Source: Fratercula arctica (taxonomy: Eukaryota > Chordata > Aves > Charadriiformes > Alcidae). Taken from it: a stretch of 64,000 bases of DNA. The stretch covers positions 117,383,757 through 117,447,756 of the forward strand of contig CANTUZ010000001.1 in assembly GCA_947846985.1 (NCBI GenBank), read 5' to 3'. Shown in pieces: positions 1 through 14,028 of this stretch. A program made the translations under genes and the position numbers. Numbering within the stretch: the first letter of the stretch is position 1; each line of letters begins with the position of its first letter. Below the pieces are notes generated by a model, which was given only the letters and a program-made list of their open reading frames with translations, was not told the DNA's origin and did not search any database.

Positions 1-1244
1 CCGTAAGATGAATGTAGTAGCAGCTCTCAGGCACTCCTTTAGTGTTATTTAGATAAAGTAATTCACACACATCAACAGATGATTGCTTTATTATGAGCTT
101 TTGGAGTGTTCTTTAGGTCAAGACCTTGTTCTTGGTAGAATAAACCTCAGAAAAAAAAAAAAACCAACAGAGAAGTTTCATATCAGAGCATTGGGCTGCA
201 CAACTGTTTCTGTAAAACTACTTCTGAGATTTTTATCCTCTTTCTACTTTACTGGATTCCTGCCCTATGCAATTAAGGGCACTGCTCACAGCAAAACGTT
301 GCCAGTATCCCTTGCCTTGAATGCTTATTTGCTCTTACTAGAAAAGCTATGCACAACTGGACAATCACCTGAAGGCCAGATCAATTGTTTTTCCCTTAGC
401 TGATTTTTATCTCTGTCAGTATTAAAATATTTCAGGACTTGATCATTTATGAAAATTGATTTGATCCTAACAATTTTACCTTGACAGGTCTCCTAGCCTC
501 TGTAAGTATAAAACTCGAAGAGATCTCCTGGTCCAGGGACCTAATATCTTTTAAGGCATGTGTCTACAAATTGCTTTCTATTCTCAAATATATAATCATA
601 CAATTTTTCCTCATTACGTTTGCTTAACTGCCAGTGTAATGAACTCTTCATAAGTTTCGTTGTGGTGCATTAACATAGTCCATACCATGAGTCAGTTCAA
701 CACATTCTTAGGAATTGTTTCTGCTCAATAAAGAATTATTCTATTGATTGATGTGGTTGTTCAGTGGGAGCCATGAGAGTCTAAGGACATATGGAAGTAC
801 ACGAAAAGGTATACTTCCATATAGGTAAGTATATACCAAAAAGGTAACCCAGCTGGATTTACATCCTTGAGCCCCCTCTCCAGCTCCCCTTAAATACAGA
901 GACCCAAGGTTTTGGGCAGACAACCCCCCCATCCATTGGCCCTGTCATCTGTTACTATATAGGATCAACTGAGATTTGCTACCTAACATGAAAGAAAGAA
1001 AAGCTGGGATAAACAGTGATATCAGCTTTGTAAAGATCTCCCTTTAACAAAGTCTTTTTGTCCCTACCACAAAGGTATCACTGCATTTACAGAGGAAAAG
1101 GAATGGAAGTGCTTTCATGATAATACAAGTAGTTGCAGCAGACACTTAAGGCTGCTTCCATCACCATGTTCCCACCAGTGACCAGAGTGGTACTCAACCC
1201 TGGCACTCAACCCACTGCTACTGCCCTGCTTCTACTCCAAAGAC

Positions 1245-1372
1245 AAAAAATGAAACAAATAAACAAAAAAAACCCAACCAAACCCAAAACGTCAACACAA
1301 AAACCACACCACAAAACCCCCCAAGAAACCAAAACCAACCCTCAAACAACACACTCAAACCCAACACACTAA
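1245..1372. repeat. A/C-rich low-complexity patch
   Basis: A stretch almost wholly of A and C on the plus strand, made of irregular AAAC, AACC and CACA units. The Lys/Thr/Asn/Pro-rich ORF across it is a by-product of composition. Confidence 0.8.
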
Positions 1373-1650
1373 AGCATTCCCTCTTGCTGGGACCTCTTCA
1401 AGACACACAGTAGAGAGAGCTTTCCATTCCTCCTTCATTCAGAGTGAATAAAAAGCTGGGCGGCCATGGGTGAAGGTGTGTTACTGAAACCCGCAGAAAT
1501 GTAAGAGGTTTTAAAATTGAAACTGCTGGCCTTTAAGTGGCTGTAGATAATAGCTGAGCTACAGCCGTGCTGCTTTTAATCTAACAGCACTGAGTGACAA
1601 ATGATAGCACTAAGTGGAGCGGAATGTGTCATGTGTCGTGTCGTTCCGCT

Positions 1651-1682
1651 CCCCCCCCCCCCCCCCCCCCCCCGCCCCCCCC
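1651..1682. repeat. Poly-C tract
   Basis: A run of 23 C, one G, then 8 C. The minus strand is a long G run that could form quadruplex structures. Its exact length is prone to sequencing error. Confidence 0.9.
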
Positions 1683-3611
1683 GAGTCTCGCTCTTTACTA
1701 AGTTTTAGTGTGCTTACTAATCAAATATGAAAATAAGCATGCCATCAGCAACACCTTTTAGTTTATGAAGGGGCTTGAAATAAAACCTCACATACTTCTC
1801 ATGCAGTTGAGTTAGAAACTAATGAAAGGTTTTCCATCTGCAAATTATCATTTGCTGTAAACGTCTCTCTTCTTATCAGAAGACCAAACATCAAAGTGTA
1901 AACAAGGGACTTTGGAAGTCTTTAACAAGCCACAGCACAGTCAAAACCAAAAATGCTATGTAAACTACATAAAAGAAATTCCTCAATCCTATCAAGGTAG
2001 TGCTCTCTAGCCCTAGCGCTTTTTGCAAGACTTGTTTTCCTCAGTGCTTCTCTTACTGCCTGCCAAACCCCACAAGATTTATCCTCAGCCTCCTCTTTCT
2101 GCCTTTTTTACTAGATCTCATTTGCTCCCATGTTTTTAAACATTCTGGTGATGATAACTGTGCCTTCCTACTTCTGACCCTGCTCCAAGCTTATGCTCAA
2201 GGCTTCCATTTCTCAGCCTCTGTGCTCTGCCGTCTGATGATTTTTGACTTTGATTTAACCATTCAGCTCACCACATTGTCCTACAACTTAAATGTTGTCT
2301 CTAAACATGAGTAGTATCTGATAACCATAACTACAAAAGACGAAGTTTGTGCAGCCAAGCACAGCAGGAGACAGCAACTTTTTTTCTCACTCCTTTTGGT
2401 ACGAGGCTTATTCAGTCATCGAAATATCATTTAAATCAGCACTGAAAATTGCTCATCGCAAAGTAATTTTGGGGTACCCCAAAGACTTGAGCCTGTATTA
2501 GATTATGCTGATGAGGTCAATGTGGTATTTTATTGACGGGTAAACTGATTCAAAGTTGTTCCTGCAAAGAAGCAGGTGGAGCACCTTTGCTTCTCCAGGG
2601 GAGAGCTGGGCTCTTCGCTTTGGTGAGAGGGGACAGCGTAGCTGAAGAAACATGCAGGGACTCAGGCGCAGCAAGCCCTTCTCACACACTAACAGGGCAA
2701 GACCCCAAAGCACCCCCAACTCCAGGAGATGCCACACCTGCCCCGCCACATCCAAAAGGAGGAGGAAAACAACACAGCACAATTCCCCAATACACAGGGG
2801 TACAGGTGCCACAGTAGGACAGGAGAAATATTCATCGCCCTGCTCCACTAAGCATTGCCTTTGGCCACACACATGATCCTCATATATGATAAATTGTACT
2901 GTCTCAGAGGACGACATGCAGCTCTTTGTCTCCGAGTATGATTTCCAAGCTTTTTTTTTCCCCTTATGCAAAGGGTAAGTCAAAGCTCTGATTTATGTGA
3001 GGCTACAGCCACTGCTTTGCTTTGCAAGGGGGTTTTTGCTGTGTGTTTTAGACTTCATGCTCACATCCTGTGCACAGGACAAGCACAAAGGTGGTGACAT
3101 TCAAAGAAGCAAAAAGGACCCACATTCATCTGTCATTCAGTGACAGCAGAGCTTGGACACTTGGCTTCTGCACAACTTTAAGTCTCTGTAACTTAATAAG
3201 TAGGTAGGTACGCTATTTGGAACCCTGTGCACCTAGTTTAAATACATAACAATAACAGAGAAGAGCTAGGGACACAGTTGGGAAAAAAAGTATTTGTCAG
3301 CTCAACTGACAAATTCAAGAGGCTACTGCTATTTTTTTGCTTTGATTTATTCAGGTGAAGAACAAAAAAAAGGAGCGCATAGATTTAAATAACTGAATTT
3401 GCACAATTCACGCTAAAGGAAACCCCAGCCTTCAACAGCAGAGGCTCAGCAGCGTTTGCCCAGAGTCACAAGCACACAATGGTAACATGGATATAGACCA
3501 GGCTTGACATGCTCCAGGACATATCTTTGGCAATATTTTAGTTGCTGGAGCCAAGCCTCATCCTACCAACGCTATTGAACAAAACCTTTCACTGGAAGTT
3601 ATGTTTTACAT

Positions 3612-3648
3612 CCCCCCCCCCTAAAAAAAAAAAAAAAAAAAAAAAAAA
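3612..3648. repeat. C run followed by 26-base A run
   Basis: About ten C, one T, then 26 A. No retrocopy could be recognised upstream, so it is listed as simple sequence only. Confidence 0.85.
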
Positions 3649-6600
3649 GTCTTCACCTTCAGCATCAACAGACATCCCTGAGGGGTTTAGTTTCCAGAGC
3701 CCAGTTTTCTATCCCCCACTGAAATTCTGGTAATGGAAATTTGACATGCAGAACCTGAAACATCCAAAGCCACCTGTCTTATTAAGGGCCCCCTGCCTTC
3801 AGATTTCTTCCAAAAGTCAGTTTTCCCTTTAGCTCCTCCAGGCCTCCCTCGTGTTACTGTTCCAGTTGCCCCAACTTCAGCTCTGCGATGCCTTTACCAG
3901 AACTGCAGGGGTATGTCTGTAAGGCAAGGCTAAAAAAAGAAAGCCTAAATCTTTCACTAAAGCTCACAAGGTTCAATTAGATGAGAAACAGTTAAAACTC
4001 TGATCAGCAACACCTAATTAGCGTAGATGTGGCCTTCTATCCCTCCCTGGCATAATCGGCAGTAAAACATGAAAAAAACAAGAGGAAGAAAGGATGGGCT
4101 GGAGAGAGAGGCTATCATCTTAAACAACTCTCTAATCATTCATAACCCTGATTCACATATATAGTAAATACATCCTCTTCCTTTTCATCAGCATGTGTTG
4201 ACACCTACGGTAATTACTCCCAGAAAGTTAACTCTCTGAGGCAATATTTCTATCCTGCTTAATTGCACAAGTACCAACTTGCAGTCTATCGGTACTGATG
4301 AGCAGTGACATCCTCCTGTCAGCCAAGTAATTTGTTGGCAGAAAATGCCACAGACACTTTCTTCTCTATCTTTCAAAGTGCCTCATGCAAACGAGGCAGA
4401 GTAATTAGCACTGACCTTTGGCTAATGCTGGTTGCCAATCAGCAGTGCTTCCCTACTCGGCTCTTGCATTTCTATATCCCCATTTAACAACCAGGAGTAC
4501 AAAATATGCACATGATGCTCACAGCAGGCAAATGGCAGTGCTCACAATCTGGTCACCATCAGGGTTAAGGATATTTCCCTAGTACTGCCAGGGACTGCTA
4601 TTGTGACTGAGTGCCCAGAAGGAAAAAAATTTCATGACATTCCACACCTCATAGAATTAAAGGCAAATTTTAGACTAAATACCAAGAAAACCCACAAACA
4701 GAAAACAAAATAAACTTGACGGGCAGTTTTCAGTTCGAAAACTTTTAGTGGGGAAAAAAAAAAAAAAATATGCAGGCAACCGGGAAGTTGCAGAAAGCGC
4801 AGGCAAACTGAAGTATTACAGTCCTGTCTGGCAATGGGACTTGCTGGTCTGAGACAACTTTGTGGAAAAGGTTATTTGAAGCTTCAAAACACTAAGGTTC
4901 AACAGTCAAAAGTGACCACAAAACACTCCATTACTATTTTCGGAAGTGGCTTCCCCAGGACATGGAAGGACGCAGGGGGCTGTCCAGATGAGGTGGTCTG
5001 TCCATCTGTCCGTGCCCCTAGCGAGCAATATCCCTAAACCTCCAGGGTTTATTCTGAGCTCCCCTGCTCCAGGCAAATTGGTTACAGTCTCATTCACTGT
5101 CAAGCGAATCCAACGGAAGATAAATCACCCTGCGTTAATCTTTTACAGTCTACATATAATACAAAAGAGCAGTAACTTGACACTTTAATCATGGTCCTGT
5201 TACAAGCTGCTGTTCCCCACCAAGCTGTGAGCGCCTCCCGTGCTTGGGCCCATCGTCACAAGCCACCCCACAGCTGTCACCGAGTGAAAAATGCCATCTC
5301 TGCTGGTTTGCAAGCATAAAGATTAATACAGAGGTCAGTGAAAGTTGCTGGTGCCTACTAGCATAGAGGAGGAAGCAAACGGTCCCGGAGCCCAGGTATC
5401 CAAGCATCTCCCCCCACCCCAGAGGGTTTCAGCTTGTGCTGAAGGTGCTGAAGTGCTGGCATGGGGATCACCATAACGATATTCAGGGACCAAAGGCTGT
5501 ATTCTCCATACACACCCAAGAGATTCTCTCTCGCGTTCTGGCAAATCTTGGTCTAACTCCAAATTAAAATAAAATTTGACCCTAGGAAGCCATTTTCCAA
5601 TGGGAAGCCTTTCTACCTCCCACATCCATAAGGTTAAGCAACTGCATAAACTCTCTCTGGTGTTTTCAGCATCACCAGTCAAATATAGCAAACGCAACCC
5701 TTTTTTTCTCTCCATCCATTAAAGATGGTATTTCAGAAACCCATAACTAGTGAACTAAATCACAAGAAAATATGTACCTAATCTATCTATCAGTAGTCTG
5801 CACTTAAAGAAGCTACTTTTGCCTCCATCATAGCAGCTATATGTTTTGAAATCTAGGGATAGCAAGCTGGAACACATTCATGGGTAAGCTTTATTTGGGG
5901 AGGGGGGGAAAGGAAGATTTCTATTCTCCTTATGATTTACTTGCAAACAAGGTCACATTTCTAGAAAATGAGTCCTACCCAGAACATTCCCATCAGCCAA
6001 CAACGCAGACATAGAGGGTATATCTGGAAGTAAAATTGAGACAAATCCTAGAAGTCGTGCACACTTCTCTTTCTGTGTTACTCCATGGAACAAGTCATTC
6101 CCTTTGGACCAGACTAAATATTCTTGGACAACTTTTCTTTAGGAGATCCTGAGCAAAGAGCTTTCCAGGGAAAGCTGCAGTTTCTCAACACCTTCAACTA
6201 CCAGGCAAGCTTGTAGATATACACATATGCGTGGATCATATATACATAACACACACAGAGCTGCAGGAATATATTTGAAACAGAATACCCTTTCTTATTT
6301 ACTTTACAATCACCATGGGACACAACAAATTAACTGAACTAATCAGCTAATAGAGAGCATTAACTCTTTCAAAATCTAGATGTTGTCGTTCTGGGATATG
6401 GGAATTGATACCAGACAGTCTTTAGTCACTGACTGTATTACTGATTATGTCCAATTATGGCGAAGAAAAAGGAGTCTGAAATGCTGGAGCAGAGAAGCTT
6501 AATTCGTGCCTTATGTTAGGCAGATCCTCTTCACTATTATAGCGTTATTCAATTATTCACAATCTATTTACCATCAAGGAGACAATCCAGCCATGTGCTC

Positions 6601-7103
6601 TGTAATATTCACCATTTCACCAAGCTGTCTGATGCTAACATGTTCTATTAATAGGGTACCAAGGGGTGACGCTGAGAGAAACTGCACTGGAGTGGTTCAA
6701 ATCATGTTCAGCTTGCAGACAATTTGTCAAGGTGGGAGGTTGAGTTTCAAGCCTGGAATGTAATTCAATTCAGTGTCCTGACAAGACGTGGCATTAGTGC
6801 CTTCTGTGCACAGGGTAAGCGATACTCCAAAAGCCTACAACAGACCAGCAACGTGATTATCCCACACATCCTCCATAAAGAATGCCTTCTGTGTTTTAGC
6901 ACCACAAAACTGCTCTTTCTTTTTGCTAAGATAATTAGCTGTGTGATCTTTTTACTTATCGCTGTGTCTGCCATCCATAGTTCTGACACATACACAGCAT
7001 TTGGCATAAAACATAAAACACTCCCCGCTCACAGGAGGGATTTGGGCAAAGTATTGCTTTAAAGAAACAACTTGTTTCACTGCTTTTCCACTACAGTCAT
7101 CTT

Positions 7104-7129
7104 CCCCCCCGCCCCCCCCCCCCCCCCCC
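7104..7129. repeat. Poly-C tract
   Basis: Seven C, one G, then 18 C on the plus strand; the same style as the tract near 1.65 kb. Confidence 0.9.
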
Positions 7130-10100
7130 AGCCTCAAGTTAAGAAGCAAAAAAAAGAAAAAAAAAAGTAATCAACCTATACCAACTCACAAAAGACAACT
7201 TCAACAAAAGATCTGCAGCTACCAAGTAGCTGCAAAGTAGGTTGAGACCACCACCCTCCATGTTGAGTGCAGTATCCAAGATGCCTCTAATCCCTCACCT
7301 GTCCCTAAGCATAACATTCTTTCCCTCCCTCCCCCGTCCCATCATACATATCTTCGATTTAGGAAACATCTTCACAGCATGTTAACCCAGCACCCACCTT
7401 CCTAGGTAAGGATGGTAAGAGGAAGTCTAGAAGGGAAAAAGGGAAGGCAGTTCTATTTCCACCATGCAAACAATACATGTTACAGGGAAGTTTATCACAT
7501 TTTTAAAAGGACCAATACCATAAAGTGATATAGCCATCATATATGTAAGCCATCAGGTCTAGCTAACACCAAGAAGAGGCAAGCATCCATCCTAAGGCAT
7601 ATCTAGTTCAGGGCTCACAGCAGCACAGCAAGTCTAATGAAAACCAATTTAAATCCCCCTACCCTCTACAGTTCAGGAAGAAAAATACTACAAGTATTGA
7701 GCCAGAAAGTGAGGCTCAGTGATACACAGGTGGGAAAGAGAGACACAGGAAAGCACTGATTTCGTTACCACCTTTCTGGTGTTACAAGGATGGCAAGTGG
7801 GTCCCCAGCTCAGTGTCCCATGCCCATACCAGCTCTGGGCAACTGGGGAGACCATTTCCCAGATCCATCACTCCCCCTCACAGCACAACAGGGGGCTCTG
7901 CACCTACGCATGGCTGCCCACCACCTCCCAAGGTACCAGCAGGACAGGGCCTGGGGATTAGTGCCTGGGGAGCAGGGCAAAAACCATAAAGCAGCTGGGA
8001 ACAGGAGGGTGACACGGGAAGAGGGAGCCCATGTTCAGCAAAAGAAGGGAGAGGGGAAAAAAGTGCAAGAAGCTGCTCTTTGCACTGCTTCATATTTAAG
8101 TCTAACACAGAGTCACGTCCACAAACACAAAACATGATTTGATCAGCATTCCCATAGCATGGTGCAAGGCTTATGCTTGAAGCACAAGAGGCGTCCAAGT
8201 GCCTTGAGCAGAGCCTAGGAAAGTCTGTATGAGGAAAATCCTCAGTATTTTTTTAAACCCCCATCAAAACCTCAACTCCTGGCAGCCATAGCACTTACTG
8301 GGCATTAAACCACACAATGAAGATCAGTCAGCCCAAGCTTTAACATACATCTGCCCACACTGTTTCCTTTGAACGAGCATGCCAAACAGCAACAAGCCTT
8401 TCACTCTCCAACACTACATGCTACTAAAACATAAGCTATGATAACTTTATTAATGTTTTTTTTAAAAAATCAAGCAGAGAGCAGGACAGATCAGAACAAC
8501 AGGGATCCATGGACAAGCCTGCTGCCTGCCCAGGCAGGCTGGGACACGCGAGAGGAGAGTCACAAAGGAGGGCTGCCACCACTCCTGGTTTCAGTCTAGC
8601 AGCTTTCACTTCTCAAGTTGCAAAGAAATCCCTGCATCACCCCAAGGCAAGGGCAGGCACAGCAGAGCTCACAGCCCATGCAGTATCCCAAGGTGACAGA
8701 GCCAGGCACACACAGGGGCTCCCCATGGAGATGGGTTCCCCTCCATATCTCAGAGGCTTCCAGCTTACCTGCAGCACAGCAGCCATGTCAGGAACCCCCC
8801 CCACCCTCAGCTGCCACATCACAGCCTCTCAAGCCAGATTTTTAACCTGTGGTAGCCTGCAAACTAGCCCATACCATCTACCACAAGACAGCTCTAGGTT
8901 CACCTCATATTTGAGAGCACCAACTAGGACAATATTGGGGCTATTTTACCTTTTGTCAGCCAGCAGAGAGCAGCCCTCACAAAGTCATGGTGTGCTCAGG
9001 CATCAGGGAGGGCCAGTCACACTTAAGCATGCACAGCTGTGACAGGGGAATCTGCATTTACACCCGTGCAAAGAAGCTGCCTTAGGATTACATAGTATTT
9101 TAAACAGGTGCTGTGGACTATACATGATAAAAGGCCATAAAAAATAGGCCCATTAACCCCAGGGGTGCTTTTTTTTTGTTTCTTTATAACTGTTTTTAAT
9201 TGATTCTGCAGGATAGAAAGCCAGAGTAACCTATTAATCCCAATATAAATTTTTCCCTGAGTAAAAGTTTGGACTGGATTTACTTTTACGCAAATCTGTC
9301 CCCTGTGTAATTCTGTGGAAGACAACCAAATTACAGCATGGGAAAATATACATGTTTATATCTAAATGCAAGCTCTCTTCATTATTCAGTACAGATGGAT
9401 GCAGGTATAGGTAGTGGCTACTGATACTGTTTAAAAGCTCAGATACACAGCTTCCCCTAAAGATATGTGGATGCTAAAAGGAAAAGGTTGAAGTTGCACA
9501 GGTCAAATGTTAAGCTCATAACAACAGAAACAGAGGTTCCTGTGACAGGAGGGCAAATTTCTGGTTGCTTAGGTCTCCAGCGTTGCTCCCCGATGACCAC
9601 CGGGTCCATGACAAGGGACTCCTTGAGCACTTCATGCACCAGGGAATATCCATCTAGATGATTGGTAGATGTGTTTGGGGCCCCTGGGCATATGACGTAT
9701 TTCTCTCTCACATGTCAATACATGAAACTGTTCCTTCTGTATCAGATGATCATTTCCTAAATATTTTCTGGAAGGACGTAAATCCCTTAACTGCCTTGGA
9801 ATAAATCTGCAAGTCATTAGGCATCTTGAGGGGACATGAGGCTCCAGCTGTGCCAGGCTGGAAGACAGCGCTCCTTCCAGGCTTGGAATAGCAAGAAAGG
9901 GGACCAGGATCTTTTTACTTAAGCCTCAAAAAACATGATACAAGCACAATACAATTTGATCATCTTTCATTTTTGTTTTTGTTTGGCTGCAGCCCAGTTA
10001 GTTTTGATTTTATTGGTTGGGTTTTTTTCACTCTCATCAGTTAACAGGAATTAAACCAAAGGGTAGGCCCCGTGCGTTTGATCAACCCACCCACGCCGTT

Positions 10101-13100
10101 TTGTAAACATCCAGCGAATCTACATGTGGTATCACTCAGTTAATAAATAGCAGCTCATGCTTTCACCATCCCTGTCACTGTGCAGTGTCCTGAAAAGCGG
10201 TGTAGTGCACCAGCTCCTCGCAGACAAGAAACAGGATGCTGGTTCTTACCGAGAAACTGCAGCTAATGTAGAATTGGAGTTCAAGACCACAGAGATCCAA
10301 AATAGGGAGTTCACAACACCTTCAGAGGCACACCTGCAAATCCGAGCATGCTACAGACAATGAAGCAGTGTTTTTGGTGGGCTTCCACCTGACTCTCTGT
10401 TTCAGAGGCCACTTTCCACCCCAGAGCCACCACGCCATAAGGGAGTCTTGTGCTCTTTGTCAGGAAAATACTGAAAGGCAAAGGGTCTCAAGGCTATATG
10501 GGAAATGTTTTGCCTCTGGATAGGTTTTATATTACTTGTAGCTTGTGAACTTGCTTATAAGGAGGAAAAGAAAAGGGTTGGGGCACGACATTGAAGTTTG
10601 CACAGGTGACATAAACCCCTTCATCCCCTTCTGTCCAGCAAGAGGGTTTAACAAGACCATTCTTTTGATGTACGCTGTAGCCAAGAGAGAACAAAATTCC
10701 CAGCTCTGTGGCTGTGCCTCCCGATGACACCCAGCTAAAAACACTGATCAGTTTGGTTGCGTTTGTTAGCTGACCTGTTAATGACTTCTTTAAAAATGTC
10801 GGTCCTCCACTGTCTACACCTACTCAATGCATCAAGCCCTGGGACTGCTCAGCTCTGGTGGTGTCAGCTGCACGTTGCCTTGCTCTGGGGCCCATTTGGT
10901 GGTCCGATGGCAAAATCTTGATTTTATGTACATGGTTACTTTTTTTTTTTTTTCATTCAGGGTGAGGCTGGGAAGGGGAGGACTGCACTGAAGTCCATCA
11001 GGAAAGTAATTTCATGAAACAGAAGGTACAGGTGGTGTGCAGGTGTGCGGAAGCGCTCAGCTGGCTTTGGTACCTGCAGAATGGTGTGGGGCACCAGCAG
11101 ACGGATTTGGTGTGGCCTCATCCTGCCAAAGACCTATGACTAGCTGTCTTCAGAAACACACCCAAAATCTGTTTTAGATGAATGAGCTGATGTGCTCCAA
11201 AAATGAGTCCCTGAATGAAAAAGAAAATGGTGGAACTCAGTATAATTCTAGTATACACCTACTTATTTTCTTCAATCTCCCAGCACCCACAGTGCAGGGC
11301 ATAGATGTTCACATGGGTACAAATGAAGATTAACCATCGCATATGGTAATGGATAGATCTAAGATAGCTTGTGTCCCCTGTATATTCCTGTCCCACCACC
11401 TTGCAGGTGCATGGTTTTCAGCAGGCTTGCTTGCAGTGCCCTTGAGGAAACACCTTGTCATTAGAAAATGCTGATTTGTGGAAATGCCAATATTCTATGA
11501 ACATTCCAAAAACGTTTATCCTCAAAGCAACGTGATAAGCAGCTAATAAGTTTACAGATGTCCCCACCTGTTTCTCTGCCATGAGGGCTGCCTCAGAGCA
11601 GAAAGCCAGGGATTTAAGGGAGCACAGGAAGTCATATAAACTCCAGCTACATATCTGGCTTGAACCTGGGCTCTTGGAAATTTCCAGTTTCTTGGCAGGT
11701 GGGCATGGATAACCACACTCTCCTCCTTTGGGCATCTGGGAGTCCTGCATGTTGGCAGGCATCCCAGCAGGACTTTTCAAGTCTTCATCAGGGCTGGAAA
11801 TCCCATTTCTTTTGGCCTCCTCAGAGTTTTGTGCTCCATGGATCAGAAATCCCCCTGAGGCCCTGAGAATCAGGAGTGCCCCAAAAAACCTCCAAAGGTA
11901 ATGCTGTGGAATCCACAGCCAGATGTATTTTTTTGTTGAAAAAGAAAACACATAAAAAAATTGGAGGCTGGGTTTTTGCCTCCTCTGAGGGTGCTGCCCG
12001 GCCCTTTGGCTTTAGCAGTGCCCTTGGTGGGGTGGATGTGCCCTCCAGCTGTGCGTCCTGCACTGCACTGGGCACTGCATGGCTCTACCCAAAGGACAAC
12101 TGCTGCTCTCTGCCCACAGCCACAACACGTGGCCTCCTTCCAACGTATCAACCATTTCAACTTGTCTAGATGGCAACTTTCAGGCTTTGGAGATGCTGTC
12201 ACCCCTAATTTTCACATGTTTTGAGCTGCTGCTTTAACATAAGCTACCTAAAATGATGGGTAACAATCATATACTAAGAAAATTGATACATATCTGCAAT
12301 GTGAGAGATGTATATTGGTGGCATTGAACACATCAGATTTTCTCTGCTGATAACTGCCAGCAAGGGTATCACATGCTTTGTAATGCTGTATCCACTAAAG
12401 AGGTCCTGTTTCTAACTGTGGGGGAAAAAACTCAAACACATGGTGTATTCTTAACTCCCTGGGTTGCTGCTGTGATGTCTAAATTATCATTAAAATCTAC
12501 TCTGAGCTCCCAGACGCAGGCAGAGGCATTTGTTTCAAAACCGGACAACCAGCCTGACTCAAACGCTTTCTGTTTTTCTTCTTTTTCAGGATTTTTTTTT
12601 TTTTTACACTAAACTTTTTTTTTTTTTTTCATGCAAATGTCAGAAGTTCACATAAATAGGTAGTGTCTCCAGTGCAGGCTGGAGGAATTAGTCTATGAAC
12701 AGATGTGGATTAAGCCAGGCTAGGGGACCGAGCTAGGTCCTAGGGGAACACAACAAGGTACAGAGCTCAACATAACAGCACTATAATGAGATTATAACAG
12801 GTATTGTAAATACCTGGTTGTAAAGGGTGATGTCTTTCAGCCCAGTGAAGGGCTTACAGTAGATACAAACTGAGCACTCTTCCAAAGATGGGCCATTGAT
12901 TATCTCCCATTGCTCTGCCAAGGAATAAACACCAAAGTATATCGTTTTACATAGTTTATATATTTTTATGCAACAGCATGCTCCTAATAACATCAAACAG
13001 AGACTTCCCACAGGAACCTGAGTCATATGCACCTTTGCACAGGACTGCAGCTGAAAACATACCAAAAAACCCAAAAACCTAGAAAAGCTGACAGAGCAGC

Positions 13101-13972
13101 AGCCTCTGGGAGCCCATCATTGCAGTCCTGGTCCCAGGCCCTTTGGCAGCCCTTGGATTTCCCGTGGGGGAGGGGGTGGTTGGACCTTGCTCTGACCTGT
13201 GGGTCCTCACCACATGCCAGGCTGTCAAGGGGGGGCTCAGTGTGAGCCTGGCTTGTCCTGTGGAGGTACAGGTAAAGCCTCGATTGTTTGCATTATTTTC
13301 TGCCCTGCTTTTTCTGCTGGCTCGTATCACATGCACCATCACAACAATACCAATAACTAGCAAAAGTAGTCCTGGCCAAAGACAGGATTCAGACCCTGAC
13401 ACGTCAGAGCCACGTGCATCTATCTTGAGACTTAGAATTTGTAAAATGCTGGTAGCAAAGAACTTGTCATTGCCTCTCTATAAAATGTTGGGCCTTTTCC
13501 TGCCACCGCTGTGAATCACTGTCTTATAATAAAAATCAGCTATATTATGACTACATGGAGCCAGTGATCTGTAGCTTTAATTGCTATCAATGTCCCCCTC
13601 AGTTAATTCAAGAACAAGAAAGGTTACAGTGAGTGGGGAGGCAAAAAGTCTTTTCTCAAGCCACAGGACTCTTCCTTCAAGCTTTTGGTCATCATTGACA
13701 CAGGCTGTAGTGACACAGGTCCTCGTAAGGCTACATTAAGTGATCTTTAACAGAATGTTCTTTAAACACAAATTCAGCAAAAAACAATGCATTCAGCAAA
13801 CAGTAAAAAAATACAGTGGTTTGCCAGTACCTGAAGAAATGCGTGTGAAATTATTAAAGCTGCAAAAACATTTATTTCCACTTACAGAGCATAAACTTGC
13901 CAGCAAAATAGTTGTCTGATTGATTTTAGTTTTTATTAAGTCATCCAGGCCTGCTATAGCCATAGTCTCCTT

Positions 13973-14028
13973 GTTAAAATATACCACAATTTCATTTATT
14001 GTTAAAATATACCACAATTTCATTTATT
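13973..14028. repeat. Exact 28-bp tandem duplication
   Basis: Two adjacent identical 28-base units (13973-14000 and 14001-14028), each starting GTTAAAATATACC and ending CATTTATT. Perfect identity suggests a recent duplication. Confidence 0.95.

Noticed and set aside
2498..2983. 161-codon minus-strand ORF with a Leu/Val-rich centre
   Set aside because: No family resemblance, overlapping plus-strand ORFs in the same GC-rich patch, and no splice or promoter context; looks like chance.
8509..9042. 177-codon plus-strand ORF
   Set aside because: Low-information Ser/Pro/Ala/Gln-rich composition from a GC-rich patch, other frames also open, no recognisable domain.
11418..11951. 177-codon minus-strand ORF
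   Set aside because: No recognisable domain or repeated motif; overlapping open frames on both strands suggest base composition rather than coding.
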